Assembly: GCF_008831285.2 (NCBI RefSeq)
Contig: NW_022204949.1
Span: forward strand, 1 to 45,000
Source: Nymphaea colorata
Lineage: Eukaryota > Streptophyta > Magnoliopsida > Nymphaeales > Nymphaeaceae
DNA: 45,000 nt
Reading direction: 5' to 3'
This document shows, piece by piece, positions 1-13,509 of the stretch. A program made the translations under genes and the position numbers. A model generated the notes under the pieces. That model searched no databases, was not told the origin of the DNA, and saw only the letters and a list, made by a program, of their open reading frames with translations. Each line of letters opens with the position of its first letter. Within the stretch, counting starts at the first letter, position 1.

Positions 1-339
1 ATCATAAGAGATTCCCAACATATCATAAGACTCCCGTTCTTGAAAATCGGCGCTTTCAACAAATCCAGAACAACGGGATTCTAGGAACTCCTTGGCAAAT
101 ACTTTTATGCATACCTTTCCGTTGTCACACCATACTGTATCTCGATATACACTAGCTAGCAATCCACCCGTGTACATCGTAGGCACATGGAACGTAATAA
201 TTGTAACCATATACGTATAAATGACAGCAATGGATACCAATCCTCGGCTTTATTTGTAAAGTCTCTACTCCTTGGTATCAAAGCCCAAAGATCTATGAAC
301 CAGCTCGTTTCACTAGCCAACGGATGAACGACCCTGCAT
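1..339 (-). CDS. ndhJ: NADH dehydrogenase-like complex subunit J, partial and frameshifted
   Basis: Subunit J of the thylakoid NDH complex, which moves electrons from ferredoxin to plastoquinone in cyclic flow and chlororespiration; this is a peripheral-arm subunit related to the bacterial NuoC family. The start is taken at 339, where the minus strand reads M-Q-G-R-S-S. The 3' end lies beyond the window edge. Recognisable pieces in shifting frames include K-A-E-D-W-Y, L-R-S-M-C, V-C-I-K-V-F-A and [16 protein letters not shown]. Several single-base losses break the frame. It is followed on the same strand by ndhK and ndhC, the usual ndhC-ndhK-ndhJ transcription unit. Identity is secure from fragments and context; the exact sequence is not. 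Confidence 0.88.
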
Positions 340-435
340 CTTCTTGATCTCCCCCAATATTTATGAGTATTTGACATTGACGATGAAATTTATGAAGATT
401 GATCCACCGTTTGTTATCTGCACAAAACATCCTAT

Positions 436-1163
436 TTAATTCACTAATTCGTGAGAAGATACTGAACTCTTGTATTTGAAAAATGCTTCAGAAGGTATCT
501 CTGAAGTCGATGTCGATTGATAGAGTAATCCTGATCGTAATTTACAGCACGAGTACTGCGTCCAAGATGAAACTTGTGATTAGTAGTAAAACATCGATTT
601 CCTGTTGGCCCCCGTTCTATCTTCATAGATTCTCGAGATACCTTCTTACGAATTTCGTTATAGCGTCTATAATTGCCTCTGGTTTAGGTGGCAGCCTGGC
701 AAATAAACATCGACGGGATTAACTATCGACTCCCCGAACGGTACTATAAGAATCGGTACTGAACATTCCTCCTGTAATAGTACAGGCTCCCATAGCAATA
801 CATATTTGGTTCAGGCATTTGTTCATATAGTCTTACTAAAGAAGGAGCCATTTTCATTGTTACTGTACCGGCTGTTAAAATAAGGTCGGCTTGCCTAGAC
901 TTGATCTTGGCACCAGTCCATAACGATCAAAATCGAATCGGGAGCCTATTAATGAGGCAAATTCAATGAAGCAACAACTGGTACCGTAGAGAAGCGGCCA
1001 TAAACTGGAAAGTCTTGACCAATTCGAAAGATCATTCAATGTAGTTGAAATAACTGAATTGGGGTTGTTCGGTCAAAGAGCGGAAACTCCATAGAATTCA
1101 TAACTGTCTCAATGGAACCCTTTCCTTCTTTTTATTGTCTGAATATTCAGGAGCTAAGACCAT
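436..1163 (-). CDS. ndhK: NADH dehydrogenase-like complex subunit K, frameshifted
   Basis: Iron-sulfur subunit of the NDH complex, homologous to bacterial NuoB. The start at 1163 (M-V-L-A-P-E-Y-S) overlaps the end of ndhC by 10 bases, which is the normal arrangement for translationally coupled ndhC/ndhK. The cluster-ligand motif [11 protein letters not shown] is readable around 965-1000, and [10 protein letters not shown] near 760-790. The C-terminal part ([11 protein letters not shown]) is readable near 560-600, and the gene ends ...E-L-V-N with TAA at 436-438. The frame is broken several times by single-base losses, so no single open frame covers the gene. Identity is certain; codon-level sequence is not. 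Confidence 0.9.
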
Positions 1164-1512
1164 TCCAATGCTCCTTTTCGCCATGCATAAACTGAACCAA
1201 CAACTGGATAAGCACGAAAATCAAAGCTTCTATAAACACGTATACGCCCAATATATCAAAACTCACGGCCCATGGATAAAGAAAGACCGTTTCGACATCA
1301 AAAACAACAAAACGAGAGCAAACATGTAATAGCGGATTCGGAATGTATCCAAGCATCCCCTATTGGTTCTATACCCGATTCATAACTGGAGAGCTTCTCT
1401 GGTCCTTCACTAATTGGGCTAAAACCCCGGAAATTATAAATGCCAAAATAGGAATAACACTTGATATCATTAGAAATGCCCAGAAAATATCATATTCGTA
1501 AAGCAGAAACAT
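1154..1512 (-). CDS. ndhC: NADH dehydrogenase-like complex subunit C, frameshifted
   Basis: Membrane subunit of the NDH complex, the NuoA homologue with three transmembrane helices. It starts at 1512 with [13 protein letters not shown] and ends A-L-E-W-S with TAG at 1154-1156, overlapping the start of ndhK. The span is 359 bases where the family has 363, so four bases are missing. Two losses are easy to place: one C from a C run after G-V-L-A, and one A in the codon for Q before F-R-I-R-Y-Y. The block [16 protein letters not shown] is clean. It is the first gene of the ndhC-K-J unit. Confidence 0.93.
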
Positions 1513-3461
1513 AGATGTACTCCTATGAATGTAGAATATACCGAATTCATTGATTAATTAGAATTGTAATTGTCAATTTATCCATAACTCCAACTGCTTA
1601 CTCGAAACAAGAATTGATTGTGATCGAACCACATAGTTTGTTTATGTGGTCATGTCTTGTTTCAAGATTTATCTAACAGAAGCCCACTTACTTATTTACC
1701 CACTTACTTATTTATATTATATTTCTTATTCTTGGTGTGGTGTAGGCATATCATGCTCTTATATATAAGTATAAGAATAACGAATAATTCTCATTTTTCT
1801 TTTCCTCAGGTTCCCCATAAAAACGAATGAAATTCATTCTCAATTCTAATGAATTGAAACTTATTCATTTCATTAATCTGAAAAAACAATTCATTTTCTA
1901 AATATACCATACAATAACTCCATATAACTACTATAATACTAGAACTTATGGTAATGGAATTTCTTAGATAAAAGAGTTTTTATCTTTTCTTTTATTAAGA
2001 GTTATAGTTATATAGTTAAGTTATTATTATGTATTAGTATTAATAGTCATTAGTGATTTCATTCTAGTATAATAGTGAGATGCAATAGAATGTCTAGGTT
2101 CAGTATTTATGATTCCACAGTTACGGCATAACATATGCGACTTAGCAGCATTGGCGGATTCCTTTATTCTGTTCATTAACATTTCAGATCCGAGCGTAGA
2201 ATCTTCTATGAATTCGATACGGAATGCTTGAACCGATTAGATTCCCTCTTTCCTTGTACCAGATTCATACTTAATTGATTCAATCTCAATCCGTTGAATT
2301 CTGAGGAACCCTTACATTTACATATAACATAAGAAAACAACTCATTATAGGATTACCCTGACCCCCTATTGAGTTATTTAGTTAAAGTTAGACGTCTTGA
2401 AAAAGTCACTCCATTTCGGACCAATTCTTAGTGCTACGCGATTTGGATTGACTCAAAATCCTTGTTTTGTTAATGGAGTAACCCCTAGTGAGACCAAGAT
2501 GTTAGATTTCAGGGCAATCAAAAAAAGGAGTTTTTGCAGCATCCCCACATGGCGGAGCGTGGCCCGATAGTGGAATCGTTTAGTTTAAATCATAAAATCA
2601 TAACATAAGTATAAGTGAAGTGATCCCCATAAAAGATTCTGGTCTAATCGTGCGTTATCAAACGATTGGTTCTAATTCTATAAACCAAACCTATACCCAT
2701 AGAAATAGAAGAGAGAATAAACGTCGATACATTCTTTCATTAAATAAGACTAAGATCAATTCATTGTTTCAGAGATAATGAATTTGATTGTTGTTTTACA
2801 AAAAGGCGATGAATCTAGGTCTAGAGATTCATAACTCTTCCAAGCCCAAAAGACCCTAATCTTCTTGCATAAAGTATGAATTGGTAGAATTCAAATGGTG
2901 AGCAATTGGAGTAGATTCAGATACAAAAAATTAGTATTGTACAAAGAAAAATGACTACTTAACTACTGACTTTGCTAGTCCAGTTATATGAATACAATTT
3001 CACACCGAAACTGACGAAAGAGTTTCTTTTTCTCTGGCTTTTCTTTTCCACAAATCCAAGAATAGGTCCTAGATCCGTGCCACTTACTACTATCTGGTTG
3101 GGCCGGGTTGGAGGTTTGTTTTAGCCTCATGTTATTATTTGACTTCATTGATTGAATGCGATTAGGTATACCTAAGGCGCATCAATCACTCTTTCATCAT
3201 GGGCAGTAAAAGAGGAAAAAGGTCGTATGTAATTCGATATTGGAAAAATGCCTATTGGATGGAATAAACTTTTTGAACTTTGAGATCCCTAGGGATCTCT
3301 TGTACACGCAGGAATGCCTTCTTTATATTATATTTATATATTATATGGCCTTATATGGCCCAACCGGCCATAGGCCGCGCTAATGAGATGATAAAATGGG
3401 TACAAAATTCTACTCTACAAAAGCATACAATACATCAATCAAATAATATATTATATAGGTA
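1513..3461. other. ndhC-trnV intergenic spacer
   Basis: About 1.95 kb of AT-rich non-coding DNA separating the ndhC-K-J unit from trnV-UAC. This is typically one of the longest and most variable plastid spacers. I see no gene in it. It holds a perfect 16-base tandem duplication (1683-1714) and long A/T runs. Promoters for the ndh unit are presumably here, but I cannot assign a convincing -35/-10 pair. Confidence 0.8.
1683..1714. repeat. 16-bp tandem duplication
   Basis: The unit CCCACTTACTTATTTA occurs twice back to back (1683-1698 and 1699-1714) without mismatch. It lies in non-coding spacer and looks like a replication-slippage duplication. Confidence 0.9.
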
Positions 3462-4115
3462 TAGGGCTATACGGACTCGAACCGTAGACCTTCTCGGTAA
3501 AACAGATCAAACTGATTATTATCGAAATGATTCGAACTGTTTCAAAGACCCAACATGCATTTTGTGCATTGGGCTCTTTCATCAACTGATGGATCAATCA
3601 GTTAGTCCACCATATTTATCTTTATATGAAGATAACGAGATGGCTCCATGTGCTCTGATTCTTTATTTATATTCTGATCCAGGAGCAATACCAAAGTGTT
3701 TCAAAGGATTACCTTGACGTAGGTCTGTCTTAGGCCTAGATCAACCTCAATAGAGTCCCTGTCGTTCCGCTTCAAGCGTAAAATATGATACTTCATACAC
3801 CTCAAAGTTCATAGGACAAAAGGAGGTTATTTTGAGGTCCCTATTAACTCATTAGGCCTAACATTGAATTAACTGGGTATTCACCTTATCAATGATAAAA
3901 TCAATGGTTGGTTCTATTTCGTATCCGAATTGGAACTGAATCGAACCCAATACTTGTCAGGCTATTGTTCTCTTGTTCTCTCGAATCAATGGAGTAAGAC
4001 ATCAATCTTTCATTTCAATAAGAGAAGATCAATTTCTTTGATTGCATGATGAACTCCCCTGAAAAGCATTGGCGCACGTGTAAACGAGGTGCTCTACCAA
4101 CTGAGCTATAGCCCT
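3462..4115 (-). tRNA. trnV-UAC: tRNA-Val (UAC) with group II intron
   Basis: Split tRNA for valine. The 5' exon is 4078-4115 (38 nt, starting AGGGCTATAGCTCAGTTGG and ending inside the anticodon arm). The 3' exon is 3462-3496 (35 nt, CGAGAAGGTCTACGG through the T-loop GTTCGAGTCC to TAGCCCTA). Together they give 73 nt. The intron (3497-4077, 581 bp) opens with the group II consensus GTGCG and closes with AC. Both exons look intact and pair at the acceptor stem. The intron-bearing trnV-UAC next to trnM-CAU is the standard plastid arrangement. Confidence 0.95.
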
Positions 4116-4296
4116 TGTGATAGATATCTTATCATATAGATCATTTCTTGTCAAGAAAGATATTACATGATCTAACACGATACCCTAATCCGTTTCCTGC
4201 CAAGGATTGATATTGCTTAGAAGCCATATTCCATCTATAATAAATAATAAATACCCGATACGATGCGCTCTATTCTTTCTCTTGTGATGATAAATG

Positions 4297-4368
4297 ACCT
4301 ACTTAACCCAGTGGTTAGAGTATTGCTTTCATACGGCGGAGTCATTGGTTCAAATCCAATAGTAGGTA
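4297..4368 (+). tRNA. trnM-CAU: tRNA-Met (elongator, CAU), one base short
   Basis: Elongator methionine tRNA, read from ACCTACTTAACCCAGTGG to AATAGTAGGTA, with CAT in the anticodon loop (TTTCATACG) and a T-loop GGTTCAAATCC. The acceptor stem pairs ACCTACT with AGTAGGT. It is 72 nt instead of the usual 73. The missing base is a G from the GGG that follows the anticodon stem (CGGCGGAGTC here). A one-base loss in the variable-loop region is more likely a base-calling error than a real change. It sits between trnV and the convergent atpE. Confidence 0.93.
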
Positions 4369-4589
4369 GAACTTATTAGGTACCGGAGTCAATGAATGGC
4401 ATCTAATAAGTTTTCTACCCCCTTTTCTTTTATTGATTTGTATCTTTCCCTTATTCCTATCCCGCTCACTACTCTTGTTCGTTACATCAATCAGATTGAT
4501 TCTACTTGATTGTACGGAATCCAATATGGTGTATAAACAGAACTTTTGATTCTTATGGATTATGTGGATCAGCTAGTACGATAGATCAG

Positions 4590-4987
4590 CTAGTACGAAA
4601 TAGCATTGATAGCCTCTACTCGTGCCCTAGCTCGTCTGAGAGCTAAATTCGCCTCAATTACTTGTCTCTTGCCTTCTGCTTTACTCAAGTTAGCTTCAGC
4701 TATTTCAAGAGTTCGCTGAGCTTCTTGCGGATCAATGTCACTACCCTTCTCCGCATCATTGACTAATATGGTGATTTCATTATTGCCTATTCTGGCAAAC
4801 CCCCCATCAGAGCCATCGTTAACCATTGGTCGTCGAGGCGTATTCTTAAAATACCAATATCTACGGCCGTGGCAACAGGGCGTGGTTTGGTAATACGCCG
4901 ATTTGGCCACTATTAGTAGATAAATGATTTCTTTCACTTCTGAATCCCAAATAATTCTATTAGGAGTCAGTACACAAAGATTTAGGG

Positions 4988-4991
<4 letters not shown>
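4590..4991 (-). CDS. atpE: ATP synthase CF1 epsilon subunit
   Basis: Epsilon subunit of chloroplast ATP synthase, which couples CF1 to the c-ring rotor and inhibits ATPase activity in the dark. It starts at 4991 with [12 protein letters not shown] and ends at 4590. The open frame is 133 residues where the family has about 134, but residues about 24-61 do not match the family. The reason is visible: one T is lost in ATTTTA, one C in a CCCC run, and one base in the G/T run before F-A-R-I-G. The three losses together remove exactly one codon and restore the frame. The downstream part ([12 protein letters not shown]) is normal. Its ATG overlaps the atpB stop. Confidence 0.95.
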
Positions 4992-6478
<1,487 letters not shown>

Positions 6479-6915
6479 AAAAAACTGAACTATGTCTAAA
6501 GTTTTTGCGAATATTACCGAACCGAAAATGTACGATAGCAAGTTGATCGGTTAATTCAATAAGAAATGGGAGTTAGCGCTCGATTTTGTTGGTACTATTC
6601 AATCGAATCCAATTCAATCGCTTACTGATTTGATTCAATGAATGAATTTTCAAGTTCACCCAACCCAATCGATATTCGAAATATCGAGTACGAGTAGGTA
6701 AATAAGGATCATGAGGAAGTCTTTCATTTATCTATCATTAGAAAGAGAAACAATCCCATCTAGAATTATATATATATGGATATATATAATGTATGGAATT
6801 CGAACCCGAACTTGATTTATGAGTCATTATTGATATCTCATCCGCTGATCTTCCTTATTTTTTATTTTCGCCTAGTCTTCTTTCCATTTGTATTCTGTAT
6901 ATTTTTCACATATAC

Positions 6916-6946
6916 GATATACATATACAACATATATCACTGTCAA
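6916..6946 (-). promoter_or_regulatory. candidate atpB promoter (bacterial-type)
   Basis: On the minus strand a perfect TTGACA (6941-6946) is followed, after 17-19 bases, by a T/A-rich -10-like hexamer (TGTATA or TATATC). This resembles the known plastid-polymerase promoter of atpB. The exact -10 is ambiguous. Confidence 0.45.
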
Positions 6947-7052
6947 GAGTCAATTTTTATTATATTAATTGGTTTGTTTAGTAGATAAAATAGATAAAAA
7001 ACGAAAAAAAGCAGAAGGAGACCAATTAGGAACTTGAGAAAAAGGGGTTGGG

Positions 7053-7082
7053 TTGCGCCATACATATGAAACAGTATACAAT
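7053..7082 (+). promoter_or_regulatory. rbcL promoter (plastid-encoded polymerase type)
   Basis: -35 TTGCGC (7053-7058), an 18-base spacer, and -10 TACAAT (7077-7082). This is the strongly conserved rbcL promoter of angiosperm plastids; transcription should begin a few bases after 7085, leaving a leader of roughly 180 bases. Confidence 0.85.
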
Positions 7083-7267
7083 AATGATACATTTGACGAA
7101 TCAAATACTATGGTCCACTAATGAAGCATTTCAATTTCTAATTAGTTGATATTAGTTGAGAATTTTGTCAGGGATTGCTGTGAAAGGTTTCATTCACGCC
7201 TAATCCATGTCGAGTAGACCCCGGTTGTTGTGAGAATTCTTAATTCATGAGTTGTGGGGAGGAACTT

Positions 7268-8684
<1,417 letters not shown>

Positions 8685-8730
8685 TTCAGTGATTCGGATT
8701 CCCGTTCGTTCCACCAATTAAAATTAAACT

Positions 8731-8766
8731 CGGCCCAATCTTTTACTAAATAAAAGGATTGAGCCG
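8731..8766 (+). terminator. rbcL 3' stem-loop
   Basis: An inverted repeat about 45 bases after the rbcL stop: CGGCCCAATCTTTTA pairs with TAAAAGGATTGAGCCG across a short loop. One C appears to be missing from the left arm, consistent with the base losses elsewhere. Plastid rbcL mRNAs are stabilised by such a 3' hairpin. Confidence 0.8.
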
Positions 8767-9417
8767 AACCAACTAAAGAATAAGGCTCCTATGTATTTGC
8801 ATATATCAATATGTACATACGTATGCTATGCAGTATGCAAGCAAGATCTAAAATTAAAATCTTCTCTTTAAAACTAAAGAGTTCAATCTTTCTATTGTTG
8901 GATCCATAATGAACCCATGGATCCTCGGGATTGGCGGATCATTTGATATTCTCTCTAGTTGTGGACTATAGATCAAGCTAAGGGTCACAACTCCTTCTAC
9001 TCATCCCGTATATTGTCCTTTTCGTTCCATGTTTCAATAGAAACTAATATTCATAATATATACAAAATTATTCAGAGGAGGAACAGATCTTTCTTTCTAT
9101 CTTTCTAATGAGTATTTGTCTACGACATGGGAGAAAAACCTCTGTTTAATTGATCTTTATTTAATTTATTATTGAAGTGAAGAAAAGATTCCATTATATC
9201 ATATATAGTGATAGTGTAGTGAGTGATACTCCGGCTTCCATAAGACAAAAAGGAATCATTTCTTTCAATACTCACTTCTTATTAGTATTAGAGTATGAGA
9301 TAATAATCCTAAGAATTGGATCCATATGCTTATTCCGATCGGAAATGAAATAGTAGATTATTCAGCGAATGACTATTCATATATTGTATTGTATTCCAAA
9401 CAGGAGCGGAGGGCTTT
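8767..9417. other. rbcL-accD spacer
   Basis: About 650 bp of AT-rich spacer after the rbcL hairpin. I see no gene and no clear promoter pair. Confidence 0.75.
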
Positions 9418-10881
9418 ATGGAAAAATGGTGGTTAAATTCAATGTTGTCTAATGAGGATTTAGGGCGCAGGTGTGGACTAAGTGCGAGTCTTGGCCCTAT
9501 TGGAAATACCAGCGGGAGTGAAGAACCCATTATAAATGATAGTGAGAAAAACGTTAATAGTTGGAGTGGTAGGGCAGTTATAGTTGCAGTAATGTTGATT
9601 ATTTACTCAACTTGGGCGGTGTCAAGGACGTTTGGAGTCTCATCTCTGGTGAGACTTTTGGGTTAGGGATAGTAATGGTGACAGTTATTCCATATATTTC
9701 GATATTGAAAATCAGATTTTGAGATTGACACTGATAGTTACTTTCTGGGTGAACTAGAAAGTTTATTTCTAGTTATCTGAATCTAAATAATGGTCTAAGA
9801 GTTACAATCGCTATTATGATCATTACGTGTATGATACTAGGCATAGTTGGAAGAGTCACATAAATAGTTGCATTGACAGTTATATTCGTTCTGAAACCAA
9901 TATGGATAGTTGCATTCCAAATGGTAGCAACAATTCAAGTGACAATTACATTTATAGTTACATTGTAGCGATAGTGAAAGGGTAGTGACCGTGGAGCTCC
10001 AATCTAAAAACTAGTGGTGTTAGTGACAGTGATTTCGGAAGACATAATGATTTAGATAGAAATAAAGATACAGACATTTATGGTTCAATGTGAAAATTGT
10101 TATGGATTAAATTATAAGAAATTTTTAGTTCAAAATGAATATTGTGAACATGTGGATACCACTTGAAAATGAGTAGCTCAGATAGAATCGAACTTTGATT
10201 GATCCAGGCACTTGGCCCTATGGATGAAAACATGGTCTCTATGGACCCTATTGAATTTCATTCTGAGGAGGACCTTATAGGGATCGTATCAATTCTTATC
10301 AAATAGAGACGGTTTGGCTGAGGCTGTTCAAACAGCATAGGCAACTCAATGGTATTCCTATAGCAATTGGTGTTATGGATTTAAGTTCATGGGGGTAGTA
10401 TGGATCCGTAGTAGGCGAGAAATTACACGTTTGATCGAGTATGCTACTGATAGATCTCTCCCAGTTATTATGGTGTGTGCTTCTGGAGGAGCGCGCATGC
10501 AAGAAGGAAGTTTGAGCTTGATGCAAATGGCTAAATATCTTCCGCTTTATACAATTATCAATCAAATAAAAATTATTCTATGTATCAATCCTACATCCCT
10601 ACAACTGGTGGAGTGACAGCCAGTTTGGTATGTTGGAGATATCATTATTGCCGAACCCAATGCTTACATTGCATTCGCGGGTAAAGAGTAATTGAACAAA
10701 CATTGAAGAAGACAGTACCTGAGGTTCACAAGTAGCGGAGTATTATTCAATAAGGTTATTTGATCCAATCGTACCGCGTAATCTTTAAAAGGTGTCCGAT
10801 GAGTTATTTCAGTTCCATGGTTCTTTCCCCGCCTTGAACTTGAACCAAAGAAATTCAAGTCAAAAAGTAGTAGAGCGATAG
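9418..10881 (+). CDS. accD: Acetyl-CoA carboxylase beta subunit, heavily frameshifted
   Basis: Carboxyltransferase beta subunit of the plastid multi-subunit acetyl-CoA carboxylase, the first step of fatty-acid synthesis. It starts at 9418 ([14 protein letters not shown]). The N-terminal third is a serine/asparagine/tyrosine-rich linker typical of accD. The zinc-finger pair C-E-N-C is at 10089-10100; its partner (C-E-x-C-G-Y-H) near 10143-10160 has a base missing between the two cysteines. The catalytic core follows: [10 protein letters not shown] near 10350, [11 protein letters not shown] near 10476-10508, and [13 protein letters not shown] near 10640-10685. The frame is broken at many places. 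The stop at 10879-10881 is my best estimate after [10 protein letters not shown]. Confidence 0.9.
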
Positions 10882-11502
10882 ATTTAGTTATTGTAGGCAA
10901 AAAGTAGTTCATTCGTTATCAGAATGAGTAGCAAGGATGGAGCTTTCTTTGCTGGCATAAAGACAATTGTAATTGTAGTGAAGTAGTAAGAATCAGAAGT
11001 TCAGAGGATTTTTCTCCAGATCCATCTTTCTTTATCCTACCTTACTAATGAGTAATCAGATCAGGACGGACCCTTAGCAACAGAGCAGGATAAAGATCAA
11101 GTAGTGTCTTTTCCTTCGGAGAAATCCAAATTAGAGAAATCCAAAAAGCCCCTTCCCTTGTACATATCAAATGTTCCAACCTAACTAAGATAGAAATCAA
11201 TATGCAACACTTCTATATCTCCCGAGAATCATACATTGTAATAATCCTGTTGGATCAAATTATAACGAATCCTTGAGAAGAAATTGTTTAGAAACATAAG
11301 GAGGAATAAGAATAATAAGATTCTCTTCTCATACATATATTTCCCGGAAAAGGATGGTAAGTACACTAATTTCTATTAGTTTAGATCCACATTCTTGCAC
11401 TCATATCTAATAACTTAGAATATATTAATATACTTATAATATAATTATAATAATATCTTATAACAAAGAGAAGTATCAATTAAATACACCGAGCACCGAT
11501 CT
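10882..11502. other. accD-psaI spacer
   Basis: About 620 bp of AT-rich spacer. No gene or strong structural element seen. Confidence 0.7.
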
Positions 11503-11608
11503 ATGACAGATCTCAACTACCCTCTATTTTGTGCCTTAGTAGGCCTATTATTTCCGGCAATTGCAATGGTTTCTTTATTTTCCATGTTCAAAAAACAAGA
11601 TTGTCTAG
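11503..11608 (+). CDS. psaI: Photosystem I subunit VIII, frameshifted
   Basis: Small single-helix subunit of photosystem I that helps anchor PsaL. It starts at 11503 (M-T-D-L-N-Y-P) and its membrane helix G-L-L-F-P-A-I-A-M-V-S-L-F is legible; the gene ends K-I-V with TAG at 11606-11608. The span is 106 bases where 36 codons plus stop need 111. Missing bases fall in the C run after N-Y, two T runs, and the A run after H-V-Q. The open frame that runs on to 11733 is therefore an artefact of the shift. Confidence 0.9.
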
Positions 11609-12024
11609 ATATGATGGCTCCAATCTCATCAATTATTCAATCTTGGATCATAATACAGATTTCATTTCATTTAATGGAATGGTACGACATGCGGCTTCGG
11701 ACTTCGGACACAAACCACAAATGTAATAGATGATCATATGGATCAATCCATGTTATGCATCTATAGCTCGACTTTATTCAACGGTCGATCGGATATCTGG
11801 AATATATATTATGATAATGATATGTAAATAGATATATCTAGATCATGAATGAGGGTGATGCTAGTTTGAATGGTGGAGATGTTAGTTCTATCTAACTGAT
11901 TGATGAATGAATCCTGATGATGATTACATCGTGATAGTATTAGCGATGAAAGTTACTTTGGGAGCCAAAAACTCATTTGATGATTCTCTCAATTCCAATA
12001 GAATGAAACTCGATCTAATCTAGT
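11609..12024. other. psaI-ycf4 spacer
   Basis: 416 bp of AT-rich spacer between co-directional psaI and ycf4, which are usually co-transcribed with cemA and petA. No further gene seen. Confidence 0.7.
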
Positions 12025-12555
12025 ATGAATTGGCGATCAGAACATATATGGATAGAACTTATAACGGTTCTAGAAAATAAGTAACTTCTGCTGGCCTGTA
12101 TCCTTTTTAGGTTCACTAGGATTTTATTGGTTGGAACTTCCAGTTATTTGGTAGGAATCTGATATCCTTATTCCATCTCAGCAAATCGTTTTTTTCCACA
12201 AGGATCGTAATGTTTCTACGGTATCGCGGGTCTATTCATTAGCTCCTATTTGTGGTGCACAATTTGTGGAGTGTAGGTAGCGGTTATGACAAATTCGATA
12301 GAAAAGAAGGAATAGTGTGTATTTTCGTTGGGATTCCTGGAAGAAATCGTCGCATCTTCTTCGATTCCGTATAAGAGATATCCGTTCGATCAGAATAGAA
12401 GTGAAAGAGGTCTTTTCCTCGCCGTGTCCTTTATATGGAAATTGGGGCCGGGAGACATTCCATTGACGCGTACCGATGAGAATTAACTCCACGAGAAATT
12501 GAACAAAAAGCTGCCGAATCGGCCTATTTTTGCGCGTACCAATTGAAGTATTTGA
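12025..12555 (+). CDS. ycf4: Photosystem I assembly factor Ycf4, extensively frameshifted
   Basis: Thylakoid membrane protein that scaffolds photosystem I assembly. It starts at 12025 ([13 protein letters not shown]) and ends P-I-E-V-F with the TGA at 12553-12555. The span is 531 bases against 555 for the usual 184 residues, so about 24 bases are missing. I could place 23 of them by comparison with the family; nearly all shorten a run of two or more identical bases (for example T runs at 12110, 12187-12193 and 12540, G runs at 12096 and 12150). Apart from these losses the family sequence is recovered almost completely: two N-terminal membrane segments, then a soluble domain with [17 protein letters not shown]. 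This is the most damaged gene in the window. Confidence 0.92.
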
Positions 12556-13509
12556 AATGAAACAAAGAAATCGAGGAATGAGTGCTCCTCGTCACGAGGA
12601 GAGGGAGGGAACCCAAGAATCCCTTTTTCTTTTTTCTTTAATATAACTATAACTGATGTTCGCTCCTTTGATGAAAACATTTAGTTAAATCCTATTCCCA
12701 CATCCCGATGGAAATACCATGTCCTGCGTACCATGGAGCAGGTGGACTTATGGAACAATCATACCATGAAGTGATTTAGTCCATCAAAACTATTTTCATG
12801 CGTATGAAATTCCACTGAATTCTTTCATTTCATATTATTAACAAGTTCATAAGTATGTATTCATCACATATATCAGGTCAGAGTACAGAATCCATATTTA
12901 GGATTTAGGACCAATATTCGAATCAATACATTACATTATATATAGATGAAGATAAGAATAGATGAAGATAAGATGGATCATACCCAGTAAATTATCCCTC
13001 TTTGTCACCTTTCTTTTATTCATCTTTCTTAATGCTTGTTTCTTGATGACCAAACAATTGGATTTTTAGAACCACTCCCGTTTGCCGACTATTTCGGATT
13101 CATCATCGGTATTTTCAGAATTATCCCTCGATTATTCCTGGATGTGGATAATCAGTGAAACAATTCGAAATAATTGATTGATATAACAAAGAGTTTTTCT
13201 CGAAATACGAATAATATTCATGTTTGTTACTTCAAGTGCTTCTTTCTGGCATTCATCAAAAAGACCAAATGAACATGCAATTGATCCGAATTTGACCGAT
13301 TGAGATGTCTGGGCCACTATTTCATTACCTCCGCATTCGAAATAAATTAACCCTTATTCCATTTCTGGAGACAAGGACTAAACAAATTACACAATGGAAA
13401 TAGATCCATAGGTTCCATACCTCGTTATAGAACTCGTGCTTCATACATCATACAATATCAGACATAGTCAACAAATGAATCAGGTTCATTAACAATTCAC
13501 GGATTGGAA
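12556..13509. other. ycf4-cemA spacer
   Basis: About 950 bp of AT-rich spacer. It carries a 16-base tandem duplication at 12942-12973 and a short 8-bp hairpin just after ycf4. No convincing gene. Confidence 0.7.
12942..12973. repeat. 16-bp tandem duplication
   Basis: The unit ATAGATGAAGATAAGA is present twice in direct succession (12942-12957, 12958-12973), without mismatch, in non-coding DNA. Confidence 0.9.

Larger units (their letters stand above)
6479..7267. other. atpB-rbcL divergent promoter spacer
   Basis: 789 bp between the divergently transcribed atpB and rbcL. It carries the rbcL promoter near its right end and a candidate atpB promoter in the middle, plus a TA-rich stretch near 6768-6790. 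No coding sequence is apparent; short open frames here match nothing I know. Confidence 0.85.

Noticed and set aside
3280-3717. 145-codon plus-strand open frame
   Set aside because: It crosses the trnV-UAC 3' exon and intron on the opposite strand and has no family features.
11529-11726. Second frame through psaI and beyond
   Set aside because: Both long frames over psaI are products of lost bases; the correct product ends at 11608.
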